Numbered from the stretch's first letter, positions 44,772 through 62,117 are shown. The stretch: DNA of 64,000 nucleotides from Corynebacterium jeddahense (GCF_028609865.1 NZ_CP063194.1:620001-684000), one strand, 5' to 3'. The notes: generated by a model from the sequence alone, not told the origin. A program made the numbers and translations.

Positions 44772-45996
44772 ATTTTGGCTCGATCCTTCCTGTTGTGCCG
44801 TAGGAAACGTGGCGGTGCGCCCACTCGAAGGGGCCCTGCTTGCCCGCGCGGTCGAGCAGCACGGCGAGCGCGAGCGTGATCAACCAGACGAGCGTGCCCG
44901 CGCCAAGCTGGCCGGAAACCGGCGCGTCGTGGGCGAGGCCGAGGCTAAACGGCATGACGATGGCGACGAAGAGGAACGACTGCGCCAGGTAGCCCGACAT
45001 CGAGCGCTTGCCCAGGGCGACGAACGCGCGTGCCCACGCGGGAACCTCGTTGCGCAGCGAATCCGTCGCGAGCGCCAGCGCGGCGAGGATGCCCGGGCCG
45101 GTGAACATGCCGAAGCCCTGATTGAGCATGTAGAACGGCATCTCGAGCTCGGGCGGGAGGACCCCGGCCGCCGCCAGGCCCCAGGGCAGGCCGATGCAGA
45201 GCACCACCGCAGCGCCGATGACGGTCCAGGTGATGAGGGTTTTGCGGTGCTCGGCGACGTCGATAAGCACCCGCTCCCTCGCCCAGAGGTACCCGATGAT
45301 GGTGAGCGCGCCGAGCTGCGCCACCGCGAACGGCTGGTTGACCAGCATGAGCAGGCCGCCGCGGAAGTTCGCGGCGAAGTAGGCGCTGAGCGAGGCGAAG
45401 TCGCCCGGGGAGTCCATGCCGGCGGCAGTGTCCTCGAAGAAGTAGGTCGCCGCGGCGCCGAGGGTGCCGAGGAGCGTGAAACACGTGAGGATGGTGTAGG
45501 CGATGATGCGCAGGACTTTGCCGGAAAGCGTGAACATGAGCGCGAGGAGCACGCCGATGAGCCCGTAGGTGAGCATGATGTCGCCGTAGAACAGCAGGAG
45601 CATGTGCGCGAGGCCGAACAGCGCCAGCGCGCCGTAGCGGCGCAGCAGCACGCGCCGCGCCTCCTTCGAGGTGTAGCCCTTGCGGGCGAGGCTCGCGGCG
45701 ACGAGGCCGAAACCGAAGCCGAGCAGCGTGGAAAACATCGGCAGCCCGCGCACGTGGACGAACATCGCCGCGAGCACGGCGCAGACCTCGTCGAGCAGGT
45801 TCCCCGGGCGCACGCCGCCGACCGACCAACCCGCCCGTGTGTGGTCCTCCGTCCAGTCGTTGACAATCCACGCGGTGGAGGCGTTTGCCAGCGCGATGCC
45901 CCACAGGGCGGTGCCCCGGGCGAGGTCGGGGACGATGAGGCGCTGCTGCGTCGCGCGGTTCGGCTTGGGAGGGGGAATCGGCGCAGGTTGGTTCAT
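44746..45996 (-). CDS. DUF418 family membrane protein
   Basis: 416 residues from ATG 45996. About ten transmembrane helices, with the opening LIVPDLARGTALWGIALAN typical of DUF418/acyltransferase-3-like membrane proteins and the C-terminal GKRSMSGYLAQS typical of DUF418. Probably a transporter or envelope-modifying protein; unproven. Confidence 0.88.
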   Translation of the reverse strand: MNQPAPIPPPKPNRATQQRLIVPDLARGTALWGIALANASTAWIVNDWTEDHTRAGWSVGGVRPGNLLDEVCAVLAAMFVHVRGLPMFSTLLGFGFGLVAASLARKGYTSKEARRVLLRRYGALALFGLAHMLLLFYGDIMLTYGLIGVLLALMFTLSGKVLRIIAYTILTCFTLLGTLGAAATYFFEDTAAGMDSPGDFASLSAYFAANFRGGLLMLVNQPFAVAQLGALTIIGYLWARERVLIDVAEHRKTLITWTVIGAAVVLCIGLPWGLAAAGVLPPELEMPFYMLNQGFGMFTGPGILAALALATDSLRNEVPAWARAFVALGKRSMSGYLAQSFLFVAIVMPFSLGLAHDAPVSGQLGAGTLVWLITLALAVLLDRAGKQGPFEWAHRHVSYGTTGRIEPKYDRVQIPA

Positions 45997-46156
45997 GAGC
46001 CCCAAGCTACCGGCTCAGTCCTGCATCAGCCACGGGGAGACGCCGGCGAGTGCTCGTCATGCGCTCATGCTACGCGCCTCGCCGCCGCGCGGCGTGTGGT
46101 TGAATGGGACTATTGTTTTTAAAGTTGCTTAAGTTGCACAAGTGATAGGGGATTTC

Positions 46157-47026
46157 ATGCGCCGCCGCCACGCCGTTCGCACCTTCGCCGCTTCGCTCTT
46201 GGTTGCCGCCGGGTGTGCAGCGCCCGTCGCGCCGGGCGCGCTCCCGGCCGCGCACGCGGACGACGCCGCGCCGGTGGAGAACTTCCAAAACTACGTCTGG
46301 CGCTCCGACCCGGTGTCCAAGACGCTGGCCGGCAAGCCGTTCGCGGACCAGGTGCTCCACCGCGTCCCGGGCTCCCTCTTCGACGCGCCGCGCATCCCCG
46401 CCGAGGCGGAGCAGGCCGCCGCGCGCGGCAACGCCCTCTATGGCCCTGGCACCCCGATCTACGTGGGCAACAACCCCGGCCAGGAGGTCATGTGCACCAC
46501 CACGGCCGCAGGCTACAACGACCGGGGCGAGAAGGTCGCGCTCACCGCCGGGCACTGCGGCAACGTCGGCGACGCGGTGAGCTCCGCCGACGCCTGGCGG
46601 CTCGGCCGCACCGGCACCGTCACCTTCGTCAACCCGCAGCTCGACTACGCGGTGATCACCCTCGCGCGCAACACCGAGGTGACCCGCTCGTACAACGGCG
46701 TGACCGTCAACCACCTCGGCGGCGCCCCGGTCAAGCCGGGCGGGCAGGTGTGCAAGTTCGGCGTCGCCTCCGGCTACACGTGCGGGCCCACCATCAGCGA
46801 CTGGGGAGCGGTGAACCAGAACCACGTCTGCGCGATGCAGGGCGACTCGGGTGCGCCGCTGCTCGTCGGCGATAGCGTGATCGCGATGGTCAACGGCGGC
46901 CTGTGGCACCCGCCGTTCAACGTTGCTTGCCACACGCCGCTGCAGGGGCCGATCCACGCGCCGACGGGCTCCGTGCGCCTCGACGCGGTGCTTTCCGATC
47001 TGCCGGGCGGCTTCCGCTTGCCCTAG
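46157..47026 (+). CDS. Secreted trypsin-like (S1) serine protease
   Basis: 289 residues from ATG 46157 (AGGGGA upstream). A signal peptide with twin Arg-like start (RRRHAVRTF) is cut near AHADD. Catalytic triad: His in LTAGHCG, Asp in QLDYAVI, Ser in MQGDSGAPLL. Paired Cys residues flank the sites. A chymotrypsin-fold extracellular protease with a pro-region of about 60 residues. Confidence 0.88.
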   Translation: MRRRHAVRTFAASLLVAAGCAAPVAPGALPAAHADDAAPVENFQNYVWRSDPVSKTLAGKPFADQVLHRVPGSLFDAPRIPAEAEQAAARGNALYGPGTPIYVGNNPGQEVMCTTTAAGYNDRGEKVALTAGHCGNVGDAVSSADAWRLGRTGTVTFVNPQLDYAVITLARNTEVTRSYNGVTVNHLGGAPVKPGGQVCKFGVASGYTCGPTISDWGAVNQNHVCAMQGDSGAPLLVGDSVIAMVNGGLWHPPFNVACHTPLQGPIHAPTGSVRLDAVLSDLPGGFRLP

Positions 47027-47038
47027 GCGCCGAGGGCT

Positions 47039-47845
47039 TTAGGCGTCGTTACGCAGCAGCGCGATGACGTCGCCGGCCATCTGCGCGTTGCCCGCGACGC
47101 ACCAGGTCACCCCGCCCGCGTCGACCTTCTCCGCGCGCCCTCCGGCGGCCTCGACGAGCGCCTTGCCGGGCAGCCAGTCCCAGTCCGCCACCGTGTGCTG
47201 CAGCCAGCAACCCATCTGGCCGGACGCGATGTTGGCCAGGTCCACCGAACCCGCGCCCATCATCCGCACCGTCGCGGCCTCGCGCGCCACCCGCAGCCAG
47301 GCCTCGCGCACCGCGTCGTCGCGCATGTTCGAGGGGTGGAGGTACGTCACCAGGGCCTTTTCGCGTATCGACGCCTCCGGCAGCGACCCGAGCACCTCCC
47401 CGTCACGCGTGGCCACCCCGTCCGCCGCGAGCCACGTCGTGCCCGTTGCGGGGCGGTGGACGGCGCCGATCGCGGGGGTGCGGTCTGCGTCGGCGCTGAC
47501 GAGCGCGAGCGCGGAGCAGAAGTAGTCCGAGCCTTGCGAGAAGTTGTACGTGCCGTCGACCGGGTCGATCACCCACGTGCGGCCCGTCTGCGAGTCGCGG
47601 GCCGCACCCTCCTCGCCGAGCACGCCGTCCTCGCCGCGCAGCGCCTCGAGCACGTCCGCGACGAACCGCTCGGCGGCCCGGTCCGCGTCGGTGACCACGT
47701 CGGAGATAGACGTCTTGTAGTCGGTGCCCAGCCCGCCCGCGCGCATCTCGAGCGCGAGGGCGCCGGCGTGCTCGACGAGGGCGGCGGCGAGCTCGGCGTC
47801 GGTGGAGTGGCGGTGGGCGGTGATGAAGGCTTGGGTGTCGGTCAC
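47039..47845 (-). CDS. Inositol monophosphatase family phosphatase (HisN-like)
   Basis: 268 residues from GTG 47845. Metal-site motifs GEEG, WVIDPVDGTYNF and DWDWLPG show the Li-sensitive IMPase fold. Corynebacterium HisN-type histidinol-phosphatases belong here, but sequence alone does not separate IMPase from HisN. It lies 7 bases downstream of thiC. Confidence 0.88.
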   Translation of the reverse strand: MTDTQAFITAHRHSTDAELAAALVEHAGALALEMRAGGLGTDYKTSISDVVTDADRAAERFVADVLEALRGEDGVLGEEGAARDSQTGRTWVIDPVDGTYNFSQGSDYFCSALALVSADADRTPAIGAVHRPATGTTWLAADGVATRDGEVLGSLPEASIREKALVTYLHPSNMRDDAVREAWLRVAREAATVRMMGAGSVDLANIASGQMGCWLQHTVADWDWLPGKALVEAAGGRAEKVDAGGVTWCVAGNAQMAGDVIALLRNDA

Positions 47846-47852
47846 GCGGCCA

Positions 47853-49874
<2,022 letters not shown>

Positions 49875-49889
49875 CTAAACTTGCCCAGC

Positions 49890-50999
49890 ATGCAGCCGGA
49901 GACGCACGCGCGAATCAACACCCTCAGTGCCACGCTTTCCACCATTGAGAAGGTGATGGACCTCGACGACCTCGCCGAGCGCGCCCGCGAACTCGAGGCG
50001 CAGGCGGGCGACCCGTCGCTCTGGGACGATCCGGCGCACGCGCAGCAGGTGACCACCGAGCTGTCCAACGTGCAGGCGCGGCTGAAAAAGGTGTCCTCGC
50101 TGCGCTCGCGTATCGACGACCTCCCGGTCATGTACGAGCTCGCCGAGGAGGAAGGCGACGCCTCGATGGCCGACGAGGAGCTGGCGGACGTCGCCGCCCA
50201 GATCGACTCGCTCGAGGTGCAGACGATGCTCTCCGGCGAGTACGACCAGCGCGAGGCCGTGGTGAACATCCGCTCCGGCGCCGGCGGCGTCGACGCCGCG
50301 GACTGGGCCGAGATGCTCATGCGCATGTACGTGCGCTGGGCGGAAAAGGCCGGGCACAAGGTCGACGTCTACGACATTTCTTACGCGGAGGAGGCCGGCA
50401 TCAAGTCGGCCACCTTCGTCGTGCACGGCGAGTACCTCTACGGCCAGCTCTCCGTCGAGCAGGGTGCGCACCGGCTCGTGCGCATCTCGCCGTTTGACAA
50501 CCAGGGCCGGCGCCAGACCTCGTTCGCCGAGGTGGAGGTGCTGCCGGTGGTGGAGCAAACCGACCACATCGACATTCCGGACTCCGACATCCGCGTCGAC
50601 GTCTACCGCTCCTCCGGGCCGGGCGGCCAGTCGGTGAACACGACCGACTCGGCGGTGCGCATCACGCACCTGCCCACCGGCATCGTGGTCACCTGCCAGA
50701 ACGAGAAGTCCCAGATCCAGAACAAGGCCTCCGCGATGAACGTGCTGCAGTCCAAGCTGCTCGAGCGCAAGCGCCAGGAGGAGAAGGCGGAACTCGATGC
50801 GCTCGGCGCCGGCGGCAACGCGAGCTGGGGCAACCAGATGCGCTCCTACGTGCTGCACCCGTACCAGATGGTGAAGGACCTGCGCACGGAGTACGAGGTG
50901 GGCGACCCGCAGAAGGTGCTCGACGGCGACATCGACGGGTTCCTCGAGGCCGGGATCCGCTGGCGCATGGCGCAGCAGCAACAGGAATCACAGCAGTAA
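49890..50999 (+). CDS. prfB: Peptide chain release factor 2
   Basis: 369 residues from ATG 49890. The GGQ loop [17 protein letters not shown] and the SPF anticodon motif in [11 protein letters not shown] identify RF2 (UGA/UAA). The frame is continuous: no internal UGA and no programmed +1 frameshift. Followed by ftsE-ftsX-smpB, the usual actinobacterial order. Confidence 0.96.
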   Translation: MQPETHARINTLSATLSTIEKVMDLDDLAERARELEAQAGDPSLWDDPAHAQQVTTELSNVQARLKKVSSLRSRIDDLPVMYELAEEEGDASMADEELADVAAQIDSLEVQTMLSGEYDQREAVVNIRSGAGGVDAADWAEMLMRMYVRWAEKAGHKVDVYDISYAEEAGIKSATFVVHGEYLYGQLSVEQGAHRLVRISPFDNQGRRQTSFAEVEVLPVVEQTDHIDIPDSDIRVDVYRSSGPGGQSVNTTDSAVRITHLPTGIVVTCQNEKSQIQNKASAMNVLQSKLLERKRQEEKAELDALGAGGNASWGNQMRSYVLHPYQMVKDLRTEYEVGDPQKVLDGDIDGFLEAGIRWRMAQQQQESQQ

Positions 51000-51016
51000 C
51001 AGGTAAGGTGAGCCGC

Positions 51017-51709
51017 GTGATCCGATTCGACCATGTGACCAAGGCGTACCCGACGTCGACGCGCCCCGCGCTGTCCGACGTCAGCCTCGAGATCCCCGAC
51101 GGCGAATTCATCTTCCTCATCGGCGCGTCCGGCTCCGGCAAGTCCACGTTTCTGGAGCTGCTTATCCGCGAGGAGAACGTCACCTCGGGCGACATCTACT
51201 TCGACAACTTCCACGTCAACGCGCTCTCCGGCAAGCAGGTCAACGCGCTGCGCCAGTCCATCGGCTACGTGTTCCAGGATTTCCGCCTCCTGCCGCGGCT
51301 GAGCGTCTACGACAACGTCGCGTTCGCGCTCGAGGTCATCGGCAAGCCGAAAGACCGCATCGCCAAACTCGTCCCGGAGGCCCTCGAACTCGTTGGCCTC
51401 GCGTCGAAGGCCCAGCGCATGCCGCAGGAACTTTCCGGCGGCGAGCAGCAGCGCGTGGCCATCGCTCGTGCGTTCGTCGATAAGCCGAAGCTCATGCTTT
51501 GCGACGAACCTACGGGCAACCTCGACCCCGGCACCGCCAGCGAGATCATGGCGCTGCTTGCGCGCATCAACCGCATGGGTACGACGGTGATCATGTCCAC
51601 GCACAACGCGCGCGCGGTGGACGAGATGCGCAAGCGTGTCGTGGAGCTGCAACTGGGCAAGATCGTGCGCGACGAAACCAACGGGGTCTACGGGGATGTG
51701 AGGAAGTAA
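51017..51709 (+). CDS. ftsE: Cell division ATP-binding protein FtsE
   Basis: 230 residues; GTG 51017 ([12 protein letters not shown]) is preferred to GTG 51008 because AAGG is better spaced. Walker [10 protein letters not shown], signature LSGGEQQ, Walker [13 protein letters not shown]. Forms FtsEX, which controls peptidoglycan hydrolases at the septum. Confidence 0.94.
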   Translation: MIRFDHVTKAYPTSTRPALSDVSLEIPDGEFIFLIGASGSGKSTFLELLIREENVTSGDIYFDNFHVNALSGKQVNALRQSIGYVFQDFRLLPRLSVYDNVAFALEVIGKPKDRIAKLVPEALELVGLASKAQRMPQELSGGEQQRVAIARAFVDKPKLMLCDEPTGNLDPGTASEIMALLARINRMGTTVIMSTHNARAVDEMRKRVVELQLGKIVRDETNGVYGDVRK

Positions 51710-51711
51710 CC

Positions 51712-52614
51712 ATGAACTGGAATTTCATCTTCCGCGAAGGGTTTAAAGGCCTCGGCCGCAACCTCACCATGACTATTGCGCTCGTGATCACCACCGCGCT
51801 TTCGCTCGCGCTCGTGGGCACCGGCGCGCTCATCTCGAAGGCGACCGCGGAGACGAAGGATCTCTACCTCGACCGCGTCGAGGTGATGGTGGAGCTCGAC
51901 GAAGACATTTCCGCGAACGACAAGGACTGCTCCTCCGACGCCTGCAAGCAGGTGCGCGACACCCTGCAGGCGGACAGCGAGGTGGAGCAGGTGACGTTCC
52001 GCTCCCGCGAGCAGTCCTACCAGCGCTTCGTGGAGCTGTTTCAGGACTCCGAGCCGGAGCTTGTGCGCGAAACCGCCCCCGACGCGCTGCCTGCGGCGCT
52101 GCACGTGCGGCTGAAGGACCCGACGAACACCGCGCCGCTGGACAAGGTCCGCGACATGCCTCAGGTCGCGGTGATCACCGACCAGGCCGACACCGTGCGC
52201 TCCGCGGCGGGGACGCTGAACACGTTCCGCAACGCCGCGTTCGCCGTGGCGGCGGCGCAGGCGCTCGCCGCGGTGTTCCTCATCGCCAACATGGTTCAGC
52301 TCGCCGCGTACAACCGTCGCGAGCAAATCGGCATCATGCGCATGGTGGGCGCCTCGCGCTGGTTTACCCAGGCGCCGTTCGTGCTCGAGGCCGTGCTCTC
52401 CGTGCTCATCGGCGCGGTGCTGGCCACCGTGGGCGTGTGGGCCGGCAAGCAGTTCGTCGTCGACCCGATGCTCGGCGACCTCTACTCCTCCCAGCTCATC
52501 GCCCGAGTGCCGGACAGCGCGGTGTGGACGGTCATGCCGCTCGTGGGGCTCGTCGCCATGGTGCTGGGTGGCATCGCGGCGCAGGTGGCGCTGCGCTCCT
52601 ACGTGCGTAAGTAG
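51712..52614 (+). CDS. ftsX: Cell division protein FtsX
   Basis: 300 residues from ATG 51712 (AGGAAG upstream). Four transmembrane helices with a large extracellular domain after the first (including Cys pair DCSSDAC), and the conserved [12 protein letters not shown] loop. Partner of FtsE. Confidence 0.95.
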   Translation: MNWNFIFREGFKGLGRNLTMTIALVITTALSLALVGTGALISKATAETKDLYLDRVEVMVELDEDISANDKDCSSDACKQVRDTLQADSEVEQVTFRSREQSYQRFVELFQDSEPELVRETAPDALPAALHVRLKDPTNTAPLDKVRDMPQVAVITDQADTVRSAAGTLNTFRNAAFAVAAAQALAAVFLIANMVQLAAYNRREQIGIMRMVGASRWFTQAPFVLEAVLSVLIGAVLATVGVWAGKQFVVDPMLGDLYSSQLIARVPDSAVWTVMPLVGLVAMVLGGIAAQVALRSYVRK

Positions 52615-52642
52615 GGCGGTAGGGGGTACACTTAGCGCTCTT

Positions 52643-53140
52643 ATGTCCAAGAAGAACAAGAAGACGAAGCTTTCCAACACCGGTGTCCTCGCGACCAACC
52701 GGAAAGCTCGCCACGATTACACCATCTTGGACACCTGGGAGTGCGGCCTCGTGCTCCAGGGCACGGAGATCAAGGCGCTGCGCGAGGGCAAGGTGTCGCT
52801 CGTCGAGGCCTTCGCCACCGTCGACAACGGCGAGGTCTGGCTGCGCAACATGCACATCCCGGAGTACTCGCGCGGACACTGGACGAATCACCCCCCGCGC
52901 CGCACCCGCAAGCTCTTGCTCCACCGCCGCGAGATCGACTCGCTCGAGGGCAAGCTCCGTGACGGCAACCGCACGCTGGTGCCGCTGTCGCTCTACCTCA
53001 AGGACGGGCGCGCGAAGGTCGAGCTCGGCCTCGCCCAGGGCAAGCAGGATTACGACAAGCGCCGCGACATCAAGCGCCGCACCGAGGACCGCGAAATCAC
53101 CCGCGACCTCGGCCGCAAGCTGAAGGGGATCAAGGCCTAA
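52643..53140 (+). CDS. smpB: SsrA-binding protein SmpB
   Basis: 165 residues. [20 protein letters not shown] and [14 protein letters not shown] are the tmRNA-binding core; the C-terminal basic tail ([18 protein letters not shown]) enters the ribosome. The tmRNA gene lies 730 bases downstream. Confidence 0.97.
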   Translation: MSKKNKKTKLSNTGVLATNRKARHDYTILDTWECGLVLQGTEIKALREGKVSLVEAFATVDNGEVWLRNMHIPEYSRGHWTNHPPRRTRKLLLHRREIDSLEGKLRDGNRTLVPLSLYLKDGRAKVELGLAQGKQDYDKRRDIKRRTEDREITRDLGRKLKGIKA

Positions 53141-53160
53141 TTTCGCTACGGTGGGTGCCT

Positions 53161-53811
53161 ATGAAGAAGGCACTCATTACCGGAGCATCACGCGGCATCG
53201 GCCGCGCCATCGCCGAGGAGCTCGGCCGCGACCACCACATCTACGCCGGCGCATCGAAGGACGCCTCCGACGTCGTCGCCGCGTTGCCCAGCGCCGAGCC
53301 GTTCGAGGTGGATCTCACCGACACCGACGCGATCTTGGAGGCGGCCTCCAAGATCGAGGAGCTCGATGTCCTCGTCCTCGCCGCCGGCGTGCTGCACAAG
53401 GGCCCGTTCGAGGAGCTCACCGACGAGCAGTGGCGCGAGTCGATGGCCGTGAACCTCCTCGCGCCGGTCGCGCTTACCCGCGCGGTGCTGCCTGCGTTGC
53501 GACGTTCCTCCGGCCTCATCATCGCCATCAACTCCGGCGCCGGCTTCCACGGCGTCGCGGACAACACCGCCTACTGCGCGTCGAAGTTCGCCCTGCGCGG
53601 ATTTACCGACGCGCTGCAAGAAGAGGAGGCGGGCAGGATCCGCGTGACCTCCCTGCACCCGGGGCGCACCGACACGGACATGCTCGCCGGCGATGACGGC
53701 CGGCCGAAGATGGACGCCGCGGAGGTGGCCAAGGCGGCCCGGTTGGCCGTCGACGCAGGGCCGGACGCGGTGGTGGAGTTTCTCCGCGTGCGCCCGGCGC
53801 GGACGTCGTAA
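53161..53811 (+). CDS. Short-chain dehydrogenase/reductase
   Basis: 216 residues from ATG 53161. Cofactor motif TGASRGIG, AAGVL (NAG-like), and catalytic YCASK. Classical SDR, shorter than usual; substrate unknown. It sits between smpB and ssrA. Confidence 0.9.
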   Translation: MKKALITGASRGIGRAIAEELGRDHHIYAGASKDASDVVAALPSAEPFEVDLTDTDAILEAASKIEELDVLVLAAGVLHKGPFEELTDEQWRESMAVNLLAPVALTRAVLPALRRSSGLIIAINSGAGFHGVADNTAYCASKFALRGFTDALQEEEAGRIRVTSLHPGRTDTDMLAGDDGRPKMDAAEVAKAARLAVDAGPDAVVEFLRVRPARTS

Positions 53812-53874
53812 CGCCTCTTGTGCATCTGGGCCGCGTGCGGTAGCATTTCATCTCCTACGGTTCCCGTAGTCGAA

Positions 53875-54264
53875 GGGGTCGATTCTGGTTTCGACTTCAT
53901 CTACTTAGCCAGGGGAAGCGTGCCGGTGCAGGCAGGAGACCACCGTAAGCGTCGCTGTAACCAATAAACGCAGAGAAGAACTCTCAGCGTGACTACGCCC
54001 TCGCTGCCTAATAAATAGAGCAAGCGACCTGCGTGTCCGTCAGGCCGGGGAAGTCCCCGACCCGGTACCTGGCGTCGACTAAGGGGACTTGCCTTCCGGC
54101 CGTGTCAGTGGGGCCTTGGAAGGGACACCTTTCACTGACTGGGCCCGTCATCCGGACATGTTTGCCTGATCCGGAGGGTCGATGAGAGACGACGTGCGGA
54201 CTGCGCACGGAGAAGCCCTGGCGCGGTGATGAAGGACCCGGGTTCAATTCCCGGCGGCTCCACC
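53875..54264 (+). ncRNA. ssrA: Transfer-messenger RNA (tmRNA)
   Basis: The 5' end GGGGTCG pairs with CGGCTCC near the 3' end. The tRNA-like domain has GGTTCAATTCCCG. The tag frame encodes AEKNSQRDYALAA followed by TAA (53970-54011), the actinobacterial proteolysis tag. It rescues stalled ribosomes together with SmpB. Confidence 0.96.
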
Positions 54265-54270
54265 GAGTGT

Positions 54271-54304
54271 GAAACCCCCGACCTGCACGGTCGGGGGTTT
54301 CACC
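54271..54304 (+). terminator. Terminator after ssrA
   Basis: AAACCCCCGACC pairs with GGTCGGGGGTTT around TGCAC. Confidence 0.85.
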
Positions 54305-54392
54305 GTAGAAGAGGGTGGACAGCGTGTTGGAGTTCCGTGCGCGTTCGGTGAATTCCATTGCGCCCTCGGCGCCACCACGTACGGTCGGGCGC

Positions 54393-54956
54393 ATGACTTC
54401 CAAAACGATGTCAACGACAGCGAAAATTGTGTCCGCCGCAACCGCGCTCGCCGCGTCTGCTGGTGCCGTCCTCGGCGCCGGAGTCGCCAGCGCCCAGATG
54501 TCGTCCACTGGCCAGGGTGTCGACCAGTGGGTGCAACAGGCGCTGTCGACGCAGGACAGCGCGGTGATGCGCCAGGGGAGTGGTTTCGTGATGAAGGACC
54601 TGCCCGAAGGGGCCCAGCCGCTGCCCGTGCGGGAAGCCAAGGCGGCGCTGGCGAAGCCCATCGAGGCGAAGGACGACCCGAACATCGCCCTCACTTTCTA
54701 TCCGGAAGGCCGGGTGTACTACTACGACGGCTGCAATTCCGGTAACGCGTCCTACGAGGTCGACGGGCGCGGGGCGGTGCACGTCGGGCCGATGGCCGAG
54801 ACTCAGCGCCTGTGCGAGCCAGCGGCGATGAATAAGGCCGACGAACTCAAGGCGATCCTGCGCGCCAACCCGTCGGTGTACCGCATTGACACGAACACGA
54901 TTGCCCTGGGTGCCCAGGGCAAGGCGATCGAGTTCCAGCCGGGGGCTGGTCGCTAG
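54393..54956 (+). CDS. Secreted META/HslJ-like protein
   Basis: 187 residues from ATG 54393. Signal peptide with Ala-rich core cut near VASAQ. The mature part has DGCNSGNASYEVDGRGAVHV, resembling the META (HslJ) domain. Function unknown. Confidence 0.65.
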   Translation: MTSKTMSTTAKIVSAATALAASAGAVLGAGVASAQMSSTGQGVDQWVQQALSTQDSAVMRQGSGFVMKDLPEGAQPLPVREAKAALAKPIEAKDDPNIALTFYPEGRVYYYDGCNSGNASYEVDGRGAVHVGPMAETQRLCEPAAMNKADELKAILRANPSVYRIDTNTIALGAQGKAIEFQPGAGR

Positions 54957-55330
54957 GCCTTTGGTCGTCGATACGCGGACGCTCGGGGGGTGCTGTCCGT
55001 AATCAACGACTCCGCGCCGCTCAAGAACGTCACCGCGGTGAAGGATACACCGAGATCCTCAACCGTAGCGGACAATTTGTCTGTCTCACCGATGCCAGAA
55101 CGGAGCGATCATCTCGCGCTACATCGGCTTCTTTGGGTGGACAGCGCAAGCGCGCCTACGTGGCGATGGTGCCTGGGCCAAGACACGCCGCAGCACGCGA
55201 ATTCGGGCGCACCATCGTTATCATGCTGCACGACATTAACTTCGTCGCGCGCTACGCCGACTACATCTGCGCGACGACCTTCCCACCAAGATCTTCGATA
55301 CGCCGGTGCAGGGTATCGACGGGCCTCACG
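54957..55330 (+). pseudogene. Degraded siderophore ABC transporter remnants
   Basis: Scraps in shifted frames. SVINDSAPLKNVTAVKD (55000-55050) resembles a siderophore-binding protein. GGQRKRAYVAMV (about 55135) and EFGRTIVIMLHDINFVARYA (55198-55257) match the signature and switch regions of a FecE/FagC-like ATPase. Walker motifs and large parts are missing. Confidence 0.65.
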
Positions 55331-55952
55331 GGCCGAACGCCGCATACCACTAAAATACCTCGCTGCCTGGGTGTTTGTGTTGGTTGGTGGTTCGTGGTTA
55401 TATATCGATCCGTTGCTTCTGAGCGGTTGTTGCCGGTCAGGGGGAATGAGTGAAGTTGATATGGTTGCCGTTTGGTGAACGGTGGTTGAACTTGGGTTTG
55501 ACTTTTGTTTACCGGGTGGGTAACTTACTCTTTTGCGCCGCTTGATCGGCTGGGACTGTGTGGTTCTGGTTGCTGGGTGTGCTGGTGTTGTTTGAGAACT
55601 CGATAGTGTGCCAATGTACTTTTGTTGCGTGGGTTGTTTGCCTGCCTTGTGTGCACTGTGTTTTGCATCCTTTGTGTTTGTTTGGGTGTGTGCCGGTGGT
55701 GGTGTGGTTGAATCCATTGATGGATCATGCTGCTGTTTGGTTTGGTGTGCGCGGGTTGGTTGATTTTCTCGCGTTTTTTGCTGACCCCCTTTTTTTCCCT
55801 GTCGGGTGGGGGTTGGTGTTGAACCTTTGTAATTTTTGGATTTTTTGCCAGGTCTGATGCTGCTGCTGTTATTGGTGGTGGTGTTGGTTTGGTTTGTTTT
55901 TTGGTTGGGTTTTGGGCTTTTCACGGCCTGTTTCACTGGTTTTGTTGAAACT
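55331..55952. other. rrn leader region
   Basis: T/G-rich leader without genes. It contains the rrn promoter and a conserved TTTGAGAACTCGATAGTGTG block at 55591-55610, similar to one in the 16S-23S spacer; such blocks act as antitermination or processing signals. Confidence 0.6.
55498..55526 (+). promoter_or_regulatory. Candidate rRNA operon promoter
   Basis: TTGACT (55498-55503), 17-base spacer, TAACTT (55521-55526), about 425 bases upstream of the 16S gene. Confidence 0.5.
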
Positions 55953-60957
<5,005 letters not shown>

Positions 60958-61113
60958 CAACACGCTCAACCAAGTGTGCAAAACACCAAACAACCAAACA
61001 CGAAACACGACAAGAAAACAATCCACCGCGTCCACTGTGCAGTCACTGACACAACACCAACACAATCACACAACCAAATACACACAGACACATCGTGTAC
61101 CCCCCACATAGAT

Positions 61114-61234
61114 GTGTCGGTGGTTGATAGCGGCGGGGAAACGCCCGGTCCCATTCCGAACCCGGAAGCTAAGCCCGCCCGCGCCGATGGTACTGCCCCC
61201 GGGAGGAGGTGGGAGAGTAGGTTACCGCCGACCC
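61114..61234 (+). rRNA. rrf: 5S ribosomal RNA
   Basis: The 5' GTCGGTGG pairs with the 3' CCGCCGAC. The conserved CCCATTCCGAACCCGGAAG loop is present. Ends are approximate. Confidence 0.93.
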
Positions 61235-61244
61235 AACAACTTCA

Positions 61245-61297
61245 CACCAACACCCGCCACACACCAACCCTAATGGTGCGCGGCGGGTGTTGCCTTA
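61245..61297 (+). terminator. rrn operon terminator
   Basis: CAACACCCGCC pairs with GGCGGGTGTTG across a loop of about 24 bases; the tail is only weakly T-rich. Confidence 0.65.
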
Positions 61298-61326
61298 TAC
61301 CCAACCCCCAGCACACACCACGCACG

Positions 61327-61900
61327 CGCATCGCAGACACCGCATTGCGGACACTGCAGGTACCCACCGATCCCGCGACGGGGGCTTTCCGGCGGGTAAG
61401 TCGGTTCAGTCTCATTGCGGACTCCACCAGTCTGCATTGCGGACACGGCAGGTACCTACACACTCCGCAATGCAGACCTGGTTCGCAGTGGGGAAAGGTA
61501 CTTCACCCTCATTGCGGACACCGCGACTCTGCATTGCAGACAACGCTGGTACCTTCACACTCCACAACGCAGACTTCCCGGCGTGCAAGACGGCCCAACC
61601 TCATTGCGGACTCCTGGCGGACACCGCGGCTCCGCATTGCAGACACTGCAGGTACCTACATACTCCGCAATGCGGACTTGTTTCGCGGTGAGGAAGGGAC
61701 TTTCGTTTTGTTGCGGACAACACCGGTTAAGCATTGCGGACACCGCAGCTCCGCATTGCGGACAACGCGGGTACCTACACACTTCGGATACCGGACCTGG
61801 AGCGCAGCGCGGGAAGATGCTCTGGCCTCATTGCGGATCCCGCCACTCCGGACTGCGGACTTCTGCGCTGCGGACAGCGCAATCGCCTCACACCCCGCAG
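61327..61900. repeat. Degenerate tandem repeat array downstream of rrn
   Basis: At least five imperfect units of 90-120 bases starting with CTCATTGCGGAC (61411, 61508, 61600, 61827) or TTTGTTGCGGAC (61707). Each has GCATTGCGGACA and a GGTACCTACACACTCCGCAATG-like block in inverted relation. A partial unit lies at 61327. No protein-coding logic. Confidence 0.75.
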
Positions 61901-61943
61901 TGCGGCTTGGATGTCATTGGAGGGGCGGAACGCTGCCAGTGCT

Positions 61944-62117
61944 GCTAGCCCTCAGCGCGGAAACCGCCACATTAGTCACACGCCACCTGGGTAAACCCGC
62001 GGAGCACGACGCTGAGGGCTAGCACGGGCACCAGCTCACTAGCCCTCAACGACAAGGCTGTCACACGAGTAACAGGCCACCAGGCAAAACGTGTGGGCCA
62101 CCACGCTGAGGGCTAGC
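61944..62117. repeat. Two tandem 80-bp units bounded by 14-bp inverted repeats
   Basis: Units 61944-62023 and 62039-62117 each begin CTAGCCCTCA(G/A)CG and end CGCTGAGGGCTAG(C). The interiors share GTCACAC, CCACC-GG and AAAC words, so they are diverged duplicates of one small inverted-repeat-bounded element. Confidence 0.75.

Noticed and set aside
49890..50999. Programmed +1 frameshift in prfB
   Set aside because: The frame is continuous from ATG to stop; no in-frame TGA near codon 25.
61327..61900. CRISPR array
   Set aside because: Units are long and imperfect with no constant repeat and no unique spacers of even length, and no cas genes are near.
60976..62022. 348-residue plus-strand frame over 5S and the repeat array
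   Set aside because: It starts at the 23S end, crosses the 5S gene and follows the degenerate repeats; its repeated peptide words come from the DNA repeats.
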